Counted from the first letter of the stretch, positions 29,735 through 39,237 are shown. The stretch is DNA of 64,000 nucleotides from Gammaproteobacteria bacterium (GCA_013041745.1 JABDRN010000018.1:17170-81169); one strand, 5' to 3'. Numbers and translations: made by a program. The notes: generated by a model not told the origin, from the sequence alone.

Positions 29735-30931
29735 ATGAAAGACAAAGATATACAAGATGAGGCATCAGGCCCGGGATTTGCCACCAACGCCGTGCGTGCC
29801 GGCCAGCAAAGGACAAATGAGGATGAACACAGTGAACCGATATTTACCACCTCGAGCTTCGTGTTCTCATCTGCCGCCGAGGCTGCAGCAAGATTCTCAG
29901 GTGAAGAAGCGGGTAATATATATTCGCGTTTTACTAATCCGACAGTAAGGGCTTTCGAGCAACGCCTGGCGTCACTGGAGGAGGCTGAATGCTGTGTCGC
30001 AACCGCCTCTGGAATGTCTGCGATTACAGCAACCATACTCGGCCTGCTTAAAACGGGTGATCATATCGTCTCATCTCGCAGTATCTTCGGTACCACGACG
30101 GTGCTGTTGACAAACATAGTCGCCGGGCTGGGTATCGAAACGACTTTTGTCGAGCTGCCTGATCTGGCCGCCTGGGAAAAAGCGATCAGACCTGAAACCA
30201 AATTGTTATTTCTGGAGACACCATCCAACCCATTGGGCGAGCTGGTCGATATCGCCGCTTTATCTGAGATCGCACACAAACATGGCTGCCTGTTAGCTGT
30301 CGATAATTGCCTGTGTACACCTGCATTACAGCAGCCGTTGAAACTGGGTGCCGATATCGTGATTCATTCTGCAACCAAGTACATCGATGGCCAGGGCCGT
30401 TGCATGGGCGGTGCGGTTTGCGGTACAGACGAGGTCGTCGGCGGTGGTGTCTTCGGCTTTTTGCGCAGCGCTGGGCCTACCATGAGTGCCTTCAATGCCT
30501 GGGTCTTTCTCAAAGGCCTGGAGACCTTGAGACTACGTATGTCGGCACATTCAGCTGCGGCACTGGAACTGGCGGAATGGTTAGAAGAGCAGCCCGAGGT
30601 AGAAAGAGTGTATTATCCTGGGCTGCAGAGTCATCCGCAATATGAACTGGCGAAGAGCCAGCAGAGCGGATTTGGCGGCGTGGTTTCTTTCGAGCTACGT
30701 GGCGGTAAAGAGGAAAGCTGGCGCCTCATCGATGCAACCAGGCTGCTTTCGATCACCGCCAATCTGGGTGACGCTAAAACGACGATAACGCATCCGGCGA
30801 CGACGACGCATGGCCGCTTAACGCCAGAGCAGCGTGCTGAAGCAGGTATCTCTGATAGCCTTATCAGGGTCGCTGTCGGTCTCGAAGATATCGGTGATAT
30901 CAAGGCTGACCTGTTTCGCGGTATGCGTTGA
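29735..30931 (+). CDS. metZ: O-succinylhomoserine sulfhydrylase
   Basis: PLP enzyme that makes homocysteine directly from O-succinylhomoserine and sulfide. The PLP Lys is in HSATKYIDGQGR; YSRFTNPTV near the N-terminus is the Cys/Met-metabolism PLP signature. Length 398 aa. The purF-metZ neighbourhood as in Pseudomonas favours MetZ over the related MetB and MetC. A MetX acyltransferase is not in the window. Confidence 0.9.
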   Translation: MKDKDIQDEASGPGFATNAVRAGQQRTNEDEHSEPIFTTSSFVFSSAAEAAARFSGEEAGNIYSRFTNPTVRAFEQRLASLEEAECCVATASGMSAITATILGLLKTGDHIVSSRSIFGTTTVLLTNIVAGLGIETTFVELPDLAAWEKAIRPETKLLFLETPSNPLGELVDIAALSEIAHKHGCLLAVDNCLCTPALQQPLKLGADIVIHSATKYIDGQGRCMGGAVCGTDEVVGGGVFGFLRSAGPTMSAFNAWVFLKGLETLRLRMSAHSAAALELAEWLEEQPEVERVYYPGLQSHPQYELAKSQQSGFGGVVSFELRGGKEESWRLIDATRLLSITANLGDAKTTITHPATTTHGRLTPEQRAEAGISDSLIRVAVGLEDIGDIKADLFRGMR

Positions 30932-31048
30932 CAGATAACCTGTTGAAGGTGAAGACAGGCTAGTGTCTTCATATGGATCAGTAGCATCCCGGTGCTTGAT
31001 CTGCAGATGTGTCATGGAATTATCTATCGCCATATCTGTCCTACCTGC

Positions 31049-31855
31049 ATGAAAAAACTTCTACCGTTTTTACTGTTATGCTTGTTGTCAAATCATCTGG
31101 CGCTGGCCGTCGGAGTTACCACCGATAACAGTATAAGGACATCAAGCAGTCCAGAGAATCGTGTCGTATTACTTGAACTTTATACCTCTGAAGGATGCAG
31201 CAGTTGTCCGCCTGCCGATCAGTTCTTAAGTAGCCTGGGGTCTGGCGGTATCACTGCTGAGCAGCTTATCCCCGTAGCATTTCATGTGACATACTGGGAT
31301 TATATTGGCTGGAAAGACCGGTTTGCCGATAAACAGTTTGATAAGCGCCAGCGACTGCTGGCAGGTAAGAATGAGCTCAGCACTATCTATACACCGCAGT
31401 TTGTCATGTCAGGTAAAGATTACCGTAGTTTTGCAACTTTCAGCGAAGATGTTCAAAAGCTTGCTGCCGAAAAATCTACTGTAGATATATCGCTCTCGGC
31501 AGGAGAATACACGAATGCAAAAGGCACTGATGCCATGCATCTGTTACTGACAGCTGATACTACGATGAGTGATGTGGAGGATATCGCTTTCTACCTGCTG
31601 GTCATCGAGGATAATCTGACAAGTGATGTTGACGATGGCGAGAATGAAGGCCGCAAGCTTCACCATGATTATGTGGTCAGGCAGTTCCTGGGGCCTTATT
31701 ATCAAACAGACTCAAAAGGCTTTTTTCGACGAGAACAGACGGTTACACTACAGCCGCGATGGAAGCGTCGTGATATAAGTGTCGTATCGTTTGCACAGAA
31801 CCAGCACACTGGAGAAGTACTACAGGCTGTCATATTGAAGTATTACCAGGAATAA
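31049..31855 (+). CDS. Secreted thioredoxin-like protein, DUF1223
   Basis: The ATG at 31049 begins a clear signal peptide (MKKLLPFLLLCLLSNHLALA); upstream in-frame codons from 30992 do not. The mature part begins with a thioredoxin-like fold whose CSSCPPAD carries a CxxC. This matches DUF1223, a family of predicted periplasmic thiol proteins of unknown substrate. The mature protein is about 249 aa. It follows metZ on the same strand by 117 bp. Confidence 0.85.
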   Translation: MKKLLPFLLLCLLSNHLALAVGVTTDNSIRTSSSPENRVVLLELYTSEGCSSCPPADQFLSSLGSGGITAEQLIPVAFHVTYWDYIGWKDRFADKQFDKRQRLLAGKNELSTIYTPQFVMSGKDYRSFATFSEDVQKLAAEKSTVDISLSAGEYTNAKGTDAMHLLLTADTTMSDVEDIAFYLLVIEDNLTSDVDDGENEGRKLHHDYVVRQFLGPYYQTDSKGFFRREQTVTLQPRWKRRDISVVSFAQNQHTGEVLQAVILKYYQE

Positions 31856-31883
31856 GTCTGATGCGCCTGGTCTCTACCAGCGA

Positions 31884-32114
31884 CTACTTCTTAGGGTCAT
31901 TAGTAGTCTTATGACCAAAACCGAGAACTGCATATACGGGACAGAAAGCAGCGATACCGGATATCAGTGGGATCAGGCCAAGCCAGCCTAATCTCCATAG
32001 GTACATCAGATCGAATGGCAGGACATCGGTCTGTGGACCGAACCAGGCGAGTGCTATAAGCAGAAGGCCAATGATGATTCTTGATACCTGGGAAAATATA
32101 CCTAAATTACACAT
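31884..32114 (-). CDS. DUF2892 (YgaP-like) small membrane protein
   Basis: A 76-aa protein with two hydrophobic helices, starting MCNLGIFSQVSRIIIGLLLI. The pattern NxGxxxxxxRIIxGL matches DUF2892, the membrane part of YgaP-type proteins, here without rhodanese. The ATG at 32114 is chosen because the paralogue at 32221-32412 also starts MCN[VL]G. Function unknown; the YgaP precedent suggests a link with sulfur. Confidence 0.75.
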   Translation of the reverse strand: MCNLGIFSQVSRIIIGLLLIALAWFGPQTDVLPFDLMYLWRLGWLGLIPLISGIAAFCPVYAVLGFGHKTTNDPKK

Positions 32115-32220
32115 TGAGAAAACACGCTGCAATTGAAAAAAATTACTACATGTTAATATTAATATATTTGTGCGGTGTCGTCCCTGACAATCAGCAAAAT
32201 TTTTAGAATAATTATTTGGC

Positions 32221-32412
32221 TTAACAGGTCTTCAAGCCGAACAGTTTGTATGCCGGGCAAAACTTGAATAAACCGGTCGCCAGTGGCAACAGGCCAACCC
32301 ATCCCCAGACGACATTTTGACCGATGACCTGATCACCTACAAATACCAGGCTGATTAAAAACAGACCGGCAATAATACGAAGCACGCGATCGACTCCACC
32401 TACATTACACAT
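32221..32412 (-). CDS. DUF2892 small membrane protein, second copy
   Basis: A 63-aa paralogue of the preceding gene (MCNVGGVDRVLRIIAGLFLI), with two helices and the terminal FCPAYKLFGL segment typical of DUF2892. A dyad lies 62-74 bp upstream of its start, and a Crp/Fnr gene is next upstream on the same strand. The two copies share the same MCN start and FCP[VA]Y end. Confidence 0.78.
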   Translation of the reverse strand: MCNVGGVDRVLRIIAGLFLISLVFVGDQVIGQNVVWGWVGLLPLATGLFKFCPAYKLFGLKTC

Positions 32413-32473
32413 GATAACAACTCCACTTAGTTAGACAGTAAATAGATATTATATTTGTCTTGGATCGGCGTCA

Positions 32474-32486
32474 GTGACATTGTCAC
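32474..32486. promoter_or_regulatory. Dyad upstream of the DUF2892 genes
   Basis: GTGACATTGTCAC is a perfect 5+5 bp palindrome around ATT, lying 62-74 bp before the DUF2892 start. It could be an operator, perhaps for the adjacent Crp/Fnr protein, though it does not match the FNR consensus. A 9-bp inverted repeat (CATCAAGCA at 32510-32518, TGCTTGATG at 32530-32538) lies just beside it. Confidence 0.3.
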
Positions 32487-32572
32487 ATTAGTGAAAGTAT
32501 TTTTAGATACATCAAGCAGTAGTTGTTGATGCTTGATGCTATGTGCTGATGGAGTATGCTCCACTGGTGAGC

Positions 32573-33244
32573 TCAGCAGTCTGCTATGTCCTGTAAGGCT
32601 GCGATATCGATGATCTCGATACTGCCACGGTTAATAATTATAATACCTTTTGATTCAAGCTCTTTTAACTGACGGCTGATAACTTCACGTGCACTGCCGA
32701 GTTCAGTCGCAATATTCTGGTGGGTCGATGTCAGGATGTTGTTATCACACTGGCTGAGTAAAAGTCTGGCTAGCCGAACGTCGACTTTTCCGAAAGCGAC
32801 TTCTTCGACCAGTGTTATGAGGTCACTGAGATGAGCTGAGAAGGCTGAGAATACTATTTCTCTGAAGCTGGCCGAAGATTGCAGTGCCTGGTTGAACCTG
32901 TTCGCCGGTATGGCAAGAGCGCTAACGCTGGTCTCGGTTTTACCTTCGGCCGGGTAGTTCTTGTTGCCTAGTAAACAGGAAGTCGTGAGTACACAGGAAT
33001 CACCGGTAAATAATCTGTAGAGCAAGATTTCCCGGCCATTCTCTGCACGGGTAAATACTTTTACCTTACCCTGCAGGACGATGAGATAGTTGCTGCAGGC
33101 ATCCCCCTGGTGGAACACAGTGTTATTTTCTGGCAGTGTGATAATGTTGCAGCTATCGAATAACTGGCATATTGCATTATCTGCAGATTGCTCCAGTTCA
33201 GGCAGGTATTGTCGCCAGCCATTAATCTTCATATCGCTGGCCAC
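32573..33244 (-). CDS. Crp/Fnr-family transcriptional regulator
   Basis: A 223-aa protein with an N-terminal cNMP-type sensor barrel (about 20-140) and a C-terminal Crp HTH (about 150-215; NIATELGSAREVISRQLKEL is the recognition region). The FNR iron-sulfur Cys cluster is absent, but the sensor region has C26, C32, C50, C84 and C90, including GDSCVLTTSC. Similar spaced Cys in this place suggest thiol or redox sensing. It lies upstream of two DUF2892 genes on the same strand. Confidence 0.88.
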   Translation of the reverse strand: MASDMKINGWRQYLPELEQSADNAICQLFDSCNIITLPENNTVFHQGDACSNYLIVLQGKVKVFTRAENGREILLYRLFTGDSCVLTTSCLLGNKNYPAEGKTETSVSALAIPANRFNQALQSSASFREIVFSAFSAHLSDLITLVEEVAFGKVDVRLARLLLSQCDNNILTSTHQNIATELGSAREVISRQLKELESKGIIIINRGSIEIIDIAALQDIADC

Positions 33245-33263
33245 TGGTGCGTCATGTTACGGG

Positions 33264-33842
33264 TCATGACTGATACCAGTGATACTGTAATGCTTTCAGT
33301 ACTTTATTGCTGTAGACCTTGGAGCCTCTGCTGCCATTATACCTGGCCAGTGCTTTGTGCAGATCGTTCTTTTCCATATCCATATAATATTTGAGGATGG
33401 TGCAGCCCATACGCAGGTTGGTCTTCATGTCGATCAGGTTGTCTTCTGGACGGCCGATCTCATCCAGCCAGAAAGGCATGATCTGCATCATACCCTGGGC
33501 ACCAGATTTTGATATGGCATAGCTGTCAAAGTGACTCTCGACCTCGATAAGAGCCAGTACCAGCTCCGGTTGTAATTCAGAACGGGTGGCTTCCAGATGG
33601 ATATGTTTGAGCATGCTCAGGCGCGTTTCTTCATCTTTGACAAAACGTTTGAGGCGGTTGGACATGTCCAGCAGCCAGACTTCAGCATGGAAGCGATCAT
33701 CGAAACTTTCCGATGAGTTGATCGCGTCGGTCAATAGCTGGCGCAGCTTGGGGTCGACAGGCTGGTCATTAGCCCATAGCTGTGTTGATACAGGCATAGT
33801 AGCAGCGAGCATTAGCACTAATGCAGTTAAACGTTTAATCAT
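33264..33842 (-). CDS. Periplasmic lytic transglycosylase, SLT domain
   Basis: The ATG at 33842 opens a signal peptide (MIKRLTALVLMLAATMPVSTQLWA); the 25-codon extension to 33917 does not look like one. The catalytic Glu is in ALIEVESHFDSYAIS, followed by GAQGMMQIMPFW. About 192 aa with signal, so a small soluble SLT, cutting peptidoglycan glycan strands. It is 19 bp from the Crp/Fnr gene on the same strand, which may be coincidental. Confidence 0.9.
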   Translation of the reverse strand: MIKRLTALVLMLAATMPVSTQLWANDQPVDPKLRQLLTDAINSSESFDDRFHAEVWLLDMSNRLKRFVKDEETRLSMLKHIHLEATRSELQPELVLALIEVESHFDSYAISKSGAQGMMQIMPFWLDEIGRPEDNLIDMKTNLRMGCTILKYYMDMEKNDLHKALARYNGSRGSKVYSNKVLKALQYHWYQS

Positions 33843-33968
33843 GCTTTTAAATATACACATAATTGACGTTTTTTCCGCAATTATTCCAGAAAAAATCTGT
33901 ACAGTTCGATCCGCCAAGCCGTAAATATATAAGCAAATATCTGCCCTCGGCCTGTTCTTCGATAGAAG

Positions 33969-35669
33969 TTAGCTGGTCAATAACGCAACGATATCATGTA
34001 TTGCGATATCCTGACTCTGTTCGGCATCCCGTCTCTTGTATTCTACTTTATCTTCTTTCAGGCCGCGGTCACCGATGACTATACGGTGCGGTATACCGAT
34101 CAGATCCAGGTCGGCCAGCATGCCGCCGAGGCGTGCTTTCTCATCGTAGAGTAGAACGTCCAGCCCTGCTGCTGTCAGCTCATCGTGCAGCTTAACAGCT
34201 GCCTTGTTGACGTCTTCAGACTTCTGCATATTGATCGGTGCGATCGCCACATCAAATGGTGCCAGGCTCTGTGGCCATATTATGCCGTTGTCATCGTGGT
34301 TCTGTTCGATGGCAGCTGCCACGATCCTGGTGACACCGATGCCATAACAGCCCATGGTCATGGTCGTTGCCTTACCATTGTCGTCGAGTACTGTCGCGTT
34401 CATGGCTTCTGAATATTTATTTCCGAGCTGGAAGATATGGCCGACTTCGATGCCGCGGACGATAGATAATGTACCTTTGCCGTCCGGGCTGGCGTCACCT
34501 TCGATGATATTTCTCAAGTCAGCAGCATCGGGCACAGCGCAGTCACGTTCCCAGTTGACGCCGGTCAGGTGTTTGCCATCGATGTTTGCGCCGCAGACGA
34601 AATCAGCACATTGCAGGGCCTCATGGTCAGCGATCACCTTGATGTCCAGACCAACAGGGCCCAGTGAGCCGGCGGAACATCCAGCGACTTTCTTTATCTG
34701 CTCATCACTGGCAAAGCACAGTGGTGATGCTACCTCATCGAGGTGCTCTGCTTTGATCTCATTCAGTTCATGGTCGCCTCGCAGTACCAGCGCGACCACA
34801 GTGTTCTCTTCAATGCCTTCTACTAACAGGGTCTTCAGGCAACGAGAAGCATCCAGCGAGAGAAATTGACTGACCTCATCGATGCTGTGCTGCTCAGGTG
34901 TATCCACGGTCGTCATCTCAGCTGAAGCTGCAGGGCGGGATCCACTCGGAAGCAGTGCCTCCGCTTTCTCTACGTTAGCCGCGTAATCACTCTCATTTGA
35001 GAAAGCGATAGCATCTTCACCGGAATCTGCCAGCACATGAAATTCATGTGAGCTGTTGCCGCCGATCGAGCCACTATCTGCCATCACCGCACGAAATTCC
35101 AGACCGAGGCGAGTAAAGATCCTGCTGTATGCCTGGTACATAACATCATAGGTTTCTTGCAGGCTCTGCTGGCTACTATGGAAAGAATAGGCATCTTTCA
35201 TGAGGAATTCGCGTGCACGCATGACACCGAAACGAGGCCTGACTTCATCACGGAATTTGGTCTGTATCTGGTAGAAGGTGACAGGTAACTGTTTGTAGCT
35301 GGACAGTTCCTTACGTGCCAGGTCAGTGATGATCTCTTCATGTGTAGGGCCAAAGCAGAACTCCCTGTCATGGCGGTCTCTCAGGCGCAACAGTTCTGGT
35401 CCATACTGCTCCCAGCGGCCGGACTCCTGCCATAGCTCACTCGGCTGTACCGCCGGCATCAATATTTCCAGTGCACCGCAGTTGTCCATCTCCTGGCGAA
35501 CGATATTTTCTACTTTACGCATGACGCGAAGACCCAGTGGCAGCCAGGTATAAAGTCCGGATGCCAGCTTTCGTATCAGGCCGGCACGCAGCATCAACTG
35601 GTGACTGCTGATCTCTGCATCAGAAGGGGTCTCTTTTAGGGTGGTTAACTGAAAATTTGATAGATACAT
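33969..35669 (-). CDS. proS: Prolyl-tRNA synthetase
   Basis: A 566-aa class II aminoacyl-tRNA synthetase of the bacterial type. Class II motif 2 is [17 protein letters not shown], and the long insertion between motifs 2 and 3 (about residues 225-380) is the editing (INS) domain that hydrolyses Ala-tRNA. Motif 3 is [16 protein letters not shown]. The anticodon-binding domain ends the protein. Its length matches E. coli ProS. Confidence 0.96.
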   Translation of the reverse strand: MYLSNFQLTTLKETPSDAEISSHQLMLRAGLIRKLASGLYTWLPLGLRVMRKVENIVRQEMDNCGALEILMPAVQPSELWQESGRWEQYGPELLRLRDRHDREFCFGPTHEEIITDLARKELSSYKQLPVTFYQIQTKFRDEVRPRFGVMRAREFLMKDAYSFHSSQQSLQETYDVMYQAYSRIFTRLGLEFRAVMADSGSIGGNSSHEFHVLADSGEDAIAFSNESDYAANVEKAEALLPSGSRPAASAEMTTVDTPEQHSIDEVSQFLSLDASRCLKTLLVEGIEENTVVALVLRGDHELNEIKAEHLDEVASPLCFASDEQIKKVAGCSAGSLGPVGLDIKVIADHEALQCADFVCGANIDGKHLTGVNWERDCAVPDAADLRNIIEGDASPDGKGTLSIVRGIEVGHIFQLGNKYSEAMNATVLDDNGKATTMTMGCYGIGVTRIVAAAIEQNHDDNGIIWPQSLAPFDVAIAPINMQKSEDVNKAAVKLHDELTAAGLDVLLYDEKARLGGMLADLDLIGIPHRIVIGDRGLKEDKVEYKRRDAEQSQDIAIHDIVALLTS

Positions 35670-35791
35670 AGTAGGTACACTCGGTGGAATGTGCGCATTT
35701 TACCAAGTAATACACAATATGCGACTGTAATTAGGTATTACAGGATGGTGTTTATATAAATATTAGTGCAGCGAGTGTTGCTCGTATCTTT

Positions 35792-35818
35792 GAAAAAGGC
35801 TCAGCGTGAATAGCTGAG
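35792..35818 (-). terminator. Rho-independent terminator after the MIF-like gene
   Basis: Read on the minus strand, CTCAGC pairs with GCTGAG (arms 35813-35818 and 35800-35805) over a 7-nt loop and is followed by CCTTTTTC. It lies 10 bp beyond the stop codon of the MIF-like gene. Confidence 0.55.
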
Positions 35819-35828
35819 AGAAAACTGG

Positions 35829-36167
35829 CTAGAATGTGTGGTTATCCCAGCCCCACATATGTCGCTCCGGACTGGAAAACTCTATATAGACTCGGGCACT
35901 GCTTATGCCTAGCTCGTTGTCCATAAATGTGCATAACATGGAAGAGAAGTCTGCGGTTTTTCTCTCGGGCAATCCCAGGCTCTTTAATTTCAGGTGGGCG
36001 GCAGGTTCATCGCTACCGGCAAATACCAGAGTCTGTTCGGCAAGTACTTTCACCATCACATAACTCTCGGGTTTCCCGAGCATCTCTGCGGTCAGTTTAG
36101 ACGCCTTCTCGGCCAGTTGCCGGCAGTTATCGATAGCTATATTGGTGGATATCTGTAACAGGGGCAT
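35829..36167 (-). CDS. MIF/phenylpyruvate tautomerase-like protein
   Basis: A 112-aa protein of the macrophage migration inhibitory factor family. Pro2 (MPLLQIST) is the catalytic base after Met removal, and the C-terminal ARVYIEFSSPERHMWGWDNHTF is characteristic. The family has keto-enol tautomerase activity in vitro and a poorly known bacterial role. It is probably in one transcription unit with the DUF4124 gene, 13 bp away. Confidence 0.88.
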   Translation of the reverse strand: MPLLQISTNIAIDNCRQLAEKASKLTAEMLGKPESYVMVKVLAEQTLVFAGSDEPAAHLKLKSLGLPERKTADFSSMLCTFMDNELGISSARVYIEFSSPERHMWGWDNHTF

Positions 36168-36180
36168 GGTAGTGCTTTGG

Positions 36181-36630
36181 TTATTTGCAGAACTCTCGTT
36201 GCTTCTTCTTGGCGGCAGAAATGCGCTGTTGACGCTGTTCTTCGGTCATCACGATATACTCACCTTTTTCGTTGATCTCTCTCATACGACCTCGCGCGTA
36301 GATGGCCTGCAGATCACTCCTGGCTTCGTTGCACCATTTGCGATTGTCACGGCTGATCTTCCTTTGCTCTTCCGCCTCTTTTCTCTTCTTGTCTTTTTCT
36401 TCCAGGTCGGAATTGACCATGTCTACTTTATCTTTATTCATAGTACGCGGAGCGGTGGTCTCGTTTGTACGAATAGGGACTTTTTCTGCACTGGTATTTC
36501 CGGGCTGCTCTCCATAGTGTACCTGGCCATCTTCATCGATCCATTTGTAAACTCCAGCATGCGAAGGTGACTGGCTAAAGATCATAAATGATGCTGTAAT
36601 GATACTGCTGATAAGTCGTTTGTTGTGCAT
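36181..36630 (-). CDS. Secreted DUF4124-domain protein
   Basis: A 149-aa protein with a signal peptide (about 1-25) and an N-terminal DUF4124 domain (GVYKWIDEDGQVHYGEQP). The rest is charged and coiled-coil-like (KDKKRKEAEEQRKISRD). DUF4124 is found in many gammaproteobacterial envelope proteins with no established function. It ends with a free Cys (EFCK). Confidence 0.8.
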   Translation of the reverse strand: MHNKRLISSIITASFMIFSQSPSHAGVYKWIDEDGQVHYGEQPGNTSAEKVPIRTNETTAPRTMNKDKVDMVNSDLEEKDKKRKEAEEQRKISRDNRKWCNEARSDLQAIYARGRMREINEKGEYIVMTEEQRQQRISAAKKKQREFCK

Positions 36631-36758
36631 TATTTGTATTTACCCATTGCCAAGCTTGTTAGGTTAAAATAGCTGTTAATGTCCATAAAATCAACAACAA
36701 TGCTTTTTCTGACGAAACTTAAATTTACAGCTTTTTTTTATTATCGAGCATATGAGTA

Positions 36759-37655
36759 ATGGCTGATCGTCGTCTAAAAATATTTCATACTGTTGCCAGG
36801 CTGCTCAATTTCACCAAGGCGGGAGAGCATCTGCATATGACTCAGCCTGCGGTAACGTTTCAGATCCGGCAGCTGGAGGACCAGTTCAATACCCGCTTGT
36901 TTGACCGTACTCATAATAAAGTGACTCTGACCGAAGCGGGTAAACAGGTCTATATGTACGCGGACCGCATACTCAAGCTGTACGACGATATGAACCACAG
37001 TATCACTGAGATGACAGGTGATGTCAGCGGCGGCGTCTCTCTCGGCGCGAGCACCACGATTGCTGAGTATATGCTGCCGTTGCTGATCGGTGAATTCAAG
37101 GGCAAGTTCCCTGATGTCAATATCAGCCTGAAGGAATCTAACTCGGAAGATATCATCGCAATGGTAGAAAACAACGTTGTCGACCTTGCCATCGTCGAAG
37201 GTTCGGTCAATAACAAGAACCTGATAGTTGAACAGTGCCGGGTAGACCAGCTGGTCGTCATCATGCCTAACAATCACCAACTCGCTAAAGAATCGACATT
37301 ACATGTAAAAGATATCCTCGGGCATCCATTTATCTGCCGCGAGAGCGGCTCAGGCACGCAGGAAGCGATCACTAACTATGTCGAGCAGCAGAACCCTGAC
37401 GGTATCCTCAACGTCTGTTTCGAACTGAGCAGCCCGGAGGCGATCAAGGGTGCGGTCGAGGCGGGCATGGGGATATCTATCGTCTCCCGCGCCAGTATAG
37501 AGAAAGAATTGCGTCTAGGTACCCTGACTGCTGTCGAATTAACGCCAAAGCTGGAACGCCCGTTTTCATTCGTACGCCAACGCTACAAGTTTAAATCGCG
37601 CGCTGCTGATGAGCTGTTAGGTTTTGCCCAGGAATTCTGTAAGAATATGGCCTGA
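36759..37655 (+). CDS. LysR-family transcriptional regulator
   Basis: A 298-aa LysR protein. The HTH is at about residues 2-60 (LLNFTKAGEHLHMTQPAVTFQIRQLE). The effector domain contains ICRESGSGT, which is common in CysL- and CbbR-like regulators, but this does not prove either. There is no adjacent RuBisCO or sulfite reductase gene. It is divergent from the DUF4124 gene. Confidence 0.9.
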   Translation: MADRRLKIFHTVARLLNFTKAGEHLHMTQPAVTFQIRQLEDQFNTRLFDRTHNKVTLTEAGKQVYMYADRILKLYDDMNHSITEMTGDVSGGVSLGASTTIAEYMLPLLIGEFKGKFPDVNISLKESNSEDIIAMVENNVVDLAIVEGSVNNKNLIVEQCRVDQLVVIMPNNHQLAKESTLHVKDILGHPFICRESGSGTQEAITNYVEQQNPDGILNVCFELSSPEAIKGAVEAGMGISIVSRASIEKELRLGTLTAVELTPKLERPFSFVRQRYKFKSRAADELLGFAQEFCKNMA

Positions 37656-37692
37656 TCTGCAGGCCGATGTATTATTTCTATGTGTGACCACC

Positions 37693-38058
37693 ATGCTTGA
37701 CGATAACAGCAAGATAAAAGACACTAAAGCACTGATCGAGCTATACGACTCCCTGGATGACGAAAGAAAGCACAGCCTGTGTGATTTTGCTGATTTTCTC
37801 TATGCACAGGCAGAGCCGGTCAGCAAAGAGATCCCGCAGCCTGATGATATCCCTCGGCCCGAACAGGAGACCGTAGTCGGTGCAGTCAAGCGGCTGAAGA
37901 CGAAATACCATATGGTTGAGAGCATGACCGTTTTTTCTGCCGCATCGGCCTTGATGACAGACCATATGGTAAAAGGTCGTGATGTGGTCGAAGTCATCGA
38001 TGAGATGGAGCTGCTGTTCGACGATGCCTACAATAAATTATTACAGGATAATGAATGA
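37693..38058 (+). CDS. Small hypothetical protein coupled to the AI-2E-type exporter
   Basis: No family recognised. 121 aa from the ATG at 37693; the upstream extension to 37624 would overlap the LysR gene and was not used. It is acidic with an all-helical look (LYDSLDDERKHSLCDFADFLYAQ), a linker (QPDDIPRPEQE), then a second helical part ending ELLFDDAYNKLL. No TM segment. Its stop overlaps the next ATG (ATGA), so it is probably co-translated with the exporter. Confidence 0.65.
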   Translation: MLDDNSKIKDTKALIELYDSLDDERKHSLCDFADFLYAQAEPVSKEIPQPDDIPRPEQETVVGAVKRLKTKYHMVESMTVFSAASALMTDHMVKGRDVVEVIDEMELLFDDAYNKLLQDNE

Positions 38059-39113
38059 TTGATGTCATCAGAGACTGGTTTGAAAAGCATTTCTCAGACC
38101 CGCAGGCAATCATACTCATTTCTATCCTGGTACTGGGCGGGATACTGGTGCTGTACCTGGGTAGCATACTGTCTCCGGTTTTAGCTGGCGTTATCATCGC
38201 CTATGTACTTGAAGGGCTGGTAAAGAAAATTACCAATCTCGGTCTGCCACGGATTGCCGCGTTTATCATCAGCTACCTGTTATTCATTGCCGCGCTGGCA
38301 CTGATCCTGTTCGGACTGGTGCCACTGGTCATCAGCCAGCTTACACAGCTTATTACAGACTTTCCACGTATCCTGGAAAAGGTTCAGCAGCTGATCCTCA
38401 CCATCCCCGAGCAATACCCGATCTTTAACGACCAGGAGATCGAGAAGATGCTCGGCAGTTTTTCTACGGAGCTGGTCGGGATCGGACAAAAACTGGTTTC
38501 GGTCTCACTGGCTTCTGCGGTCGATGCTTTTACCGTGCTGGTCTACCTGGTAGTGGTACCGTTGCTGGTGTTTTTTATACTCAAAGATAAAACGGTCATC
38601 ATCAACTGGTTCAGACGTTTTTTGCCTGAGGAGCGAGGTCTTGCTTATTCGGTATGGAAAGAAGTTGATGCCAAGATGGGGAATTACATCCGCGGTAAAT
38701 TACTGGAGATTCTCATCGTTGGTATCGCAACCTTTATCCCGCTGAAATACATGGGCATGAACTATGCTGCAACCATGAGTCTGCTGGTCGGCCTTTCTGT
38801 CATCATTCCCTATGTCGGCGCGGTGGCAGTCACGATCCCGGTTGCCATGATTGCATGGTTCCAGTGGGGAGCGAGCAGCGACTTTGTCTACCTGATGATC
38901 GCTTATACGGTGGTGCAGTTCATGGATGGCAATGTGCTGGTACCACTGCTGTTCTCGGAAGTGGTGAACATGCACCCGGCGGCGATCATCATTGCGGTCT
39001 TGTTCTTTGGCGGCCTCTGGGGTGTTTGGGGGGTGTTCTTTGCTATACCCCTGGCGACACTGATTCAGGCGGTGATCAATTCCTGGCCGTCTATTCAGGA
39101 GCAGCAGGTTTAA
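38055..39113 (+). CDS. AI-2E-family membrane transporter (PerM/TqsA type)
   Basis: A 352-aa polytopic protein with about eight hydrophobic helices. The late segment PLAILIAVLFFGGLWG-like sequence (HPAAIIIAVLFFGGLWGVWGVFFAIPLAT) is the family's conserved C-terminal region. Members include PerM and TqsA; substrates are mostly unproven, and AI-2 export should not be assumed. Start ATG overlaps the preceding gene by 4 bp. Confidence 0.9.
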   Translation: MIDVIRDWFEKHFSDPQAIILISILVLGGILVLYLGSILSPVLAGVIIAYVLEGLVKKITNLGLPRIAAFIISYLLFIAALALILFGLVPLVISQLTQLITDFPRILEKVQQLILTIPEQYPIFNDQEIEKMLGSFSTELVGIGQKLVSVSLASAVDAFTVLVYLVVVPLLVFFILKDKTVIINWFRRFLPEERGLAYSVWKEVDAKMGNYIRGKLLEILIVGIATFIPLKYMGMNYAATMSLLVGLSVIIPYVGAVAVTIPVAMIAWFQWGASSDFVYLMIAYTVVQFMDGNVLVPLLFSEVVNMHPAAIIIAVLFFGGLWGVWGVFFAIPLATLIQAVINSWPSIQEQQV

Positions 39114-39121
39114 ACTCTTTC

Positions 39122-39227
39122 TCTCGCAGAGGCGCAAAGACGCAGAGTTTTTTATATAGCAATTAACAGCGCCGGAGGCGCAGTTAATAGAGCAGTGTTT
39201 TTTCTGCGTCTTTGCGCCTCTGCGAGA
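39122..39227. repeat. Perfect 25-bp inverted repeat after the exporter gene
   Basis: The left arm 39122-39146 and the right arm 39203-39227 are exact reverse complements, beginning TCTCGCAGAGGCGC and ending GCGCCTCTGCGAGA. The 56-nt middle has its own hairpin (GCGCC/GGCGC around 39169-39181) flanked by ATTAAC/GTTAAT. Similar GCAGAGGCGCAAAGACGC elements recur in many bacterial genomes as dispersed repeats. It lies between convergent genes, but no T-run follows the stem, so it is not simply a terminator. Confidence 0.9.
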
Positions 39228-39237
39228 AATACGGTTG

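Noticed and set aside
29242..30036. 264-codon minus-strand open frame across the L,D-transpeptidase and metZ
   Set aside because: It lies antisense to two recognised genes and its translation matches no family.
36759..37655. CbbR or CysL assignment for the LysR gene
   Set aside because: The shared RESGSGT motif is not specific enough and no RuBisCO or sulfite reductase genes are near.
38055..39113. Quorum-sensing AI-2 exporter by family name
   Set aside because: The family name does not prove substrate; no luxS or lsr genes are in the window.
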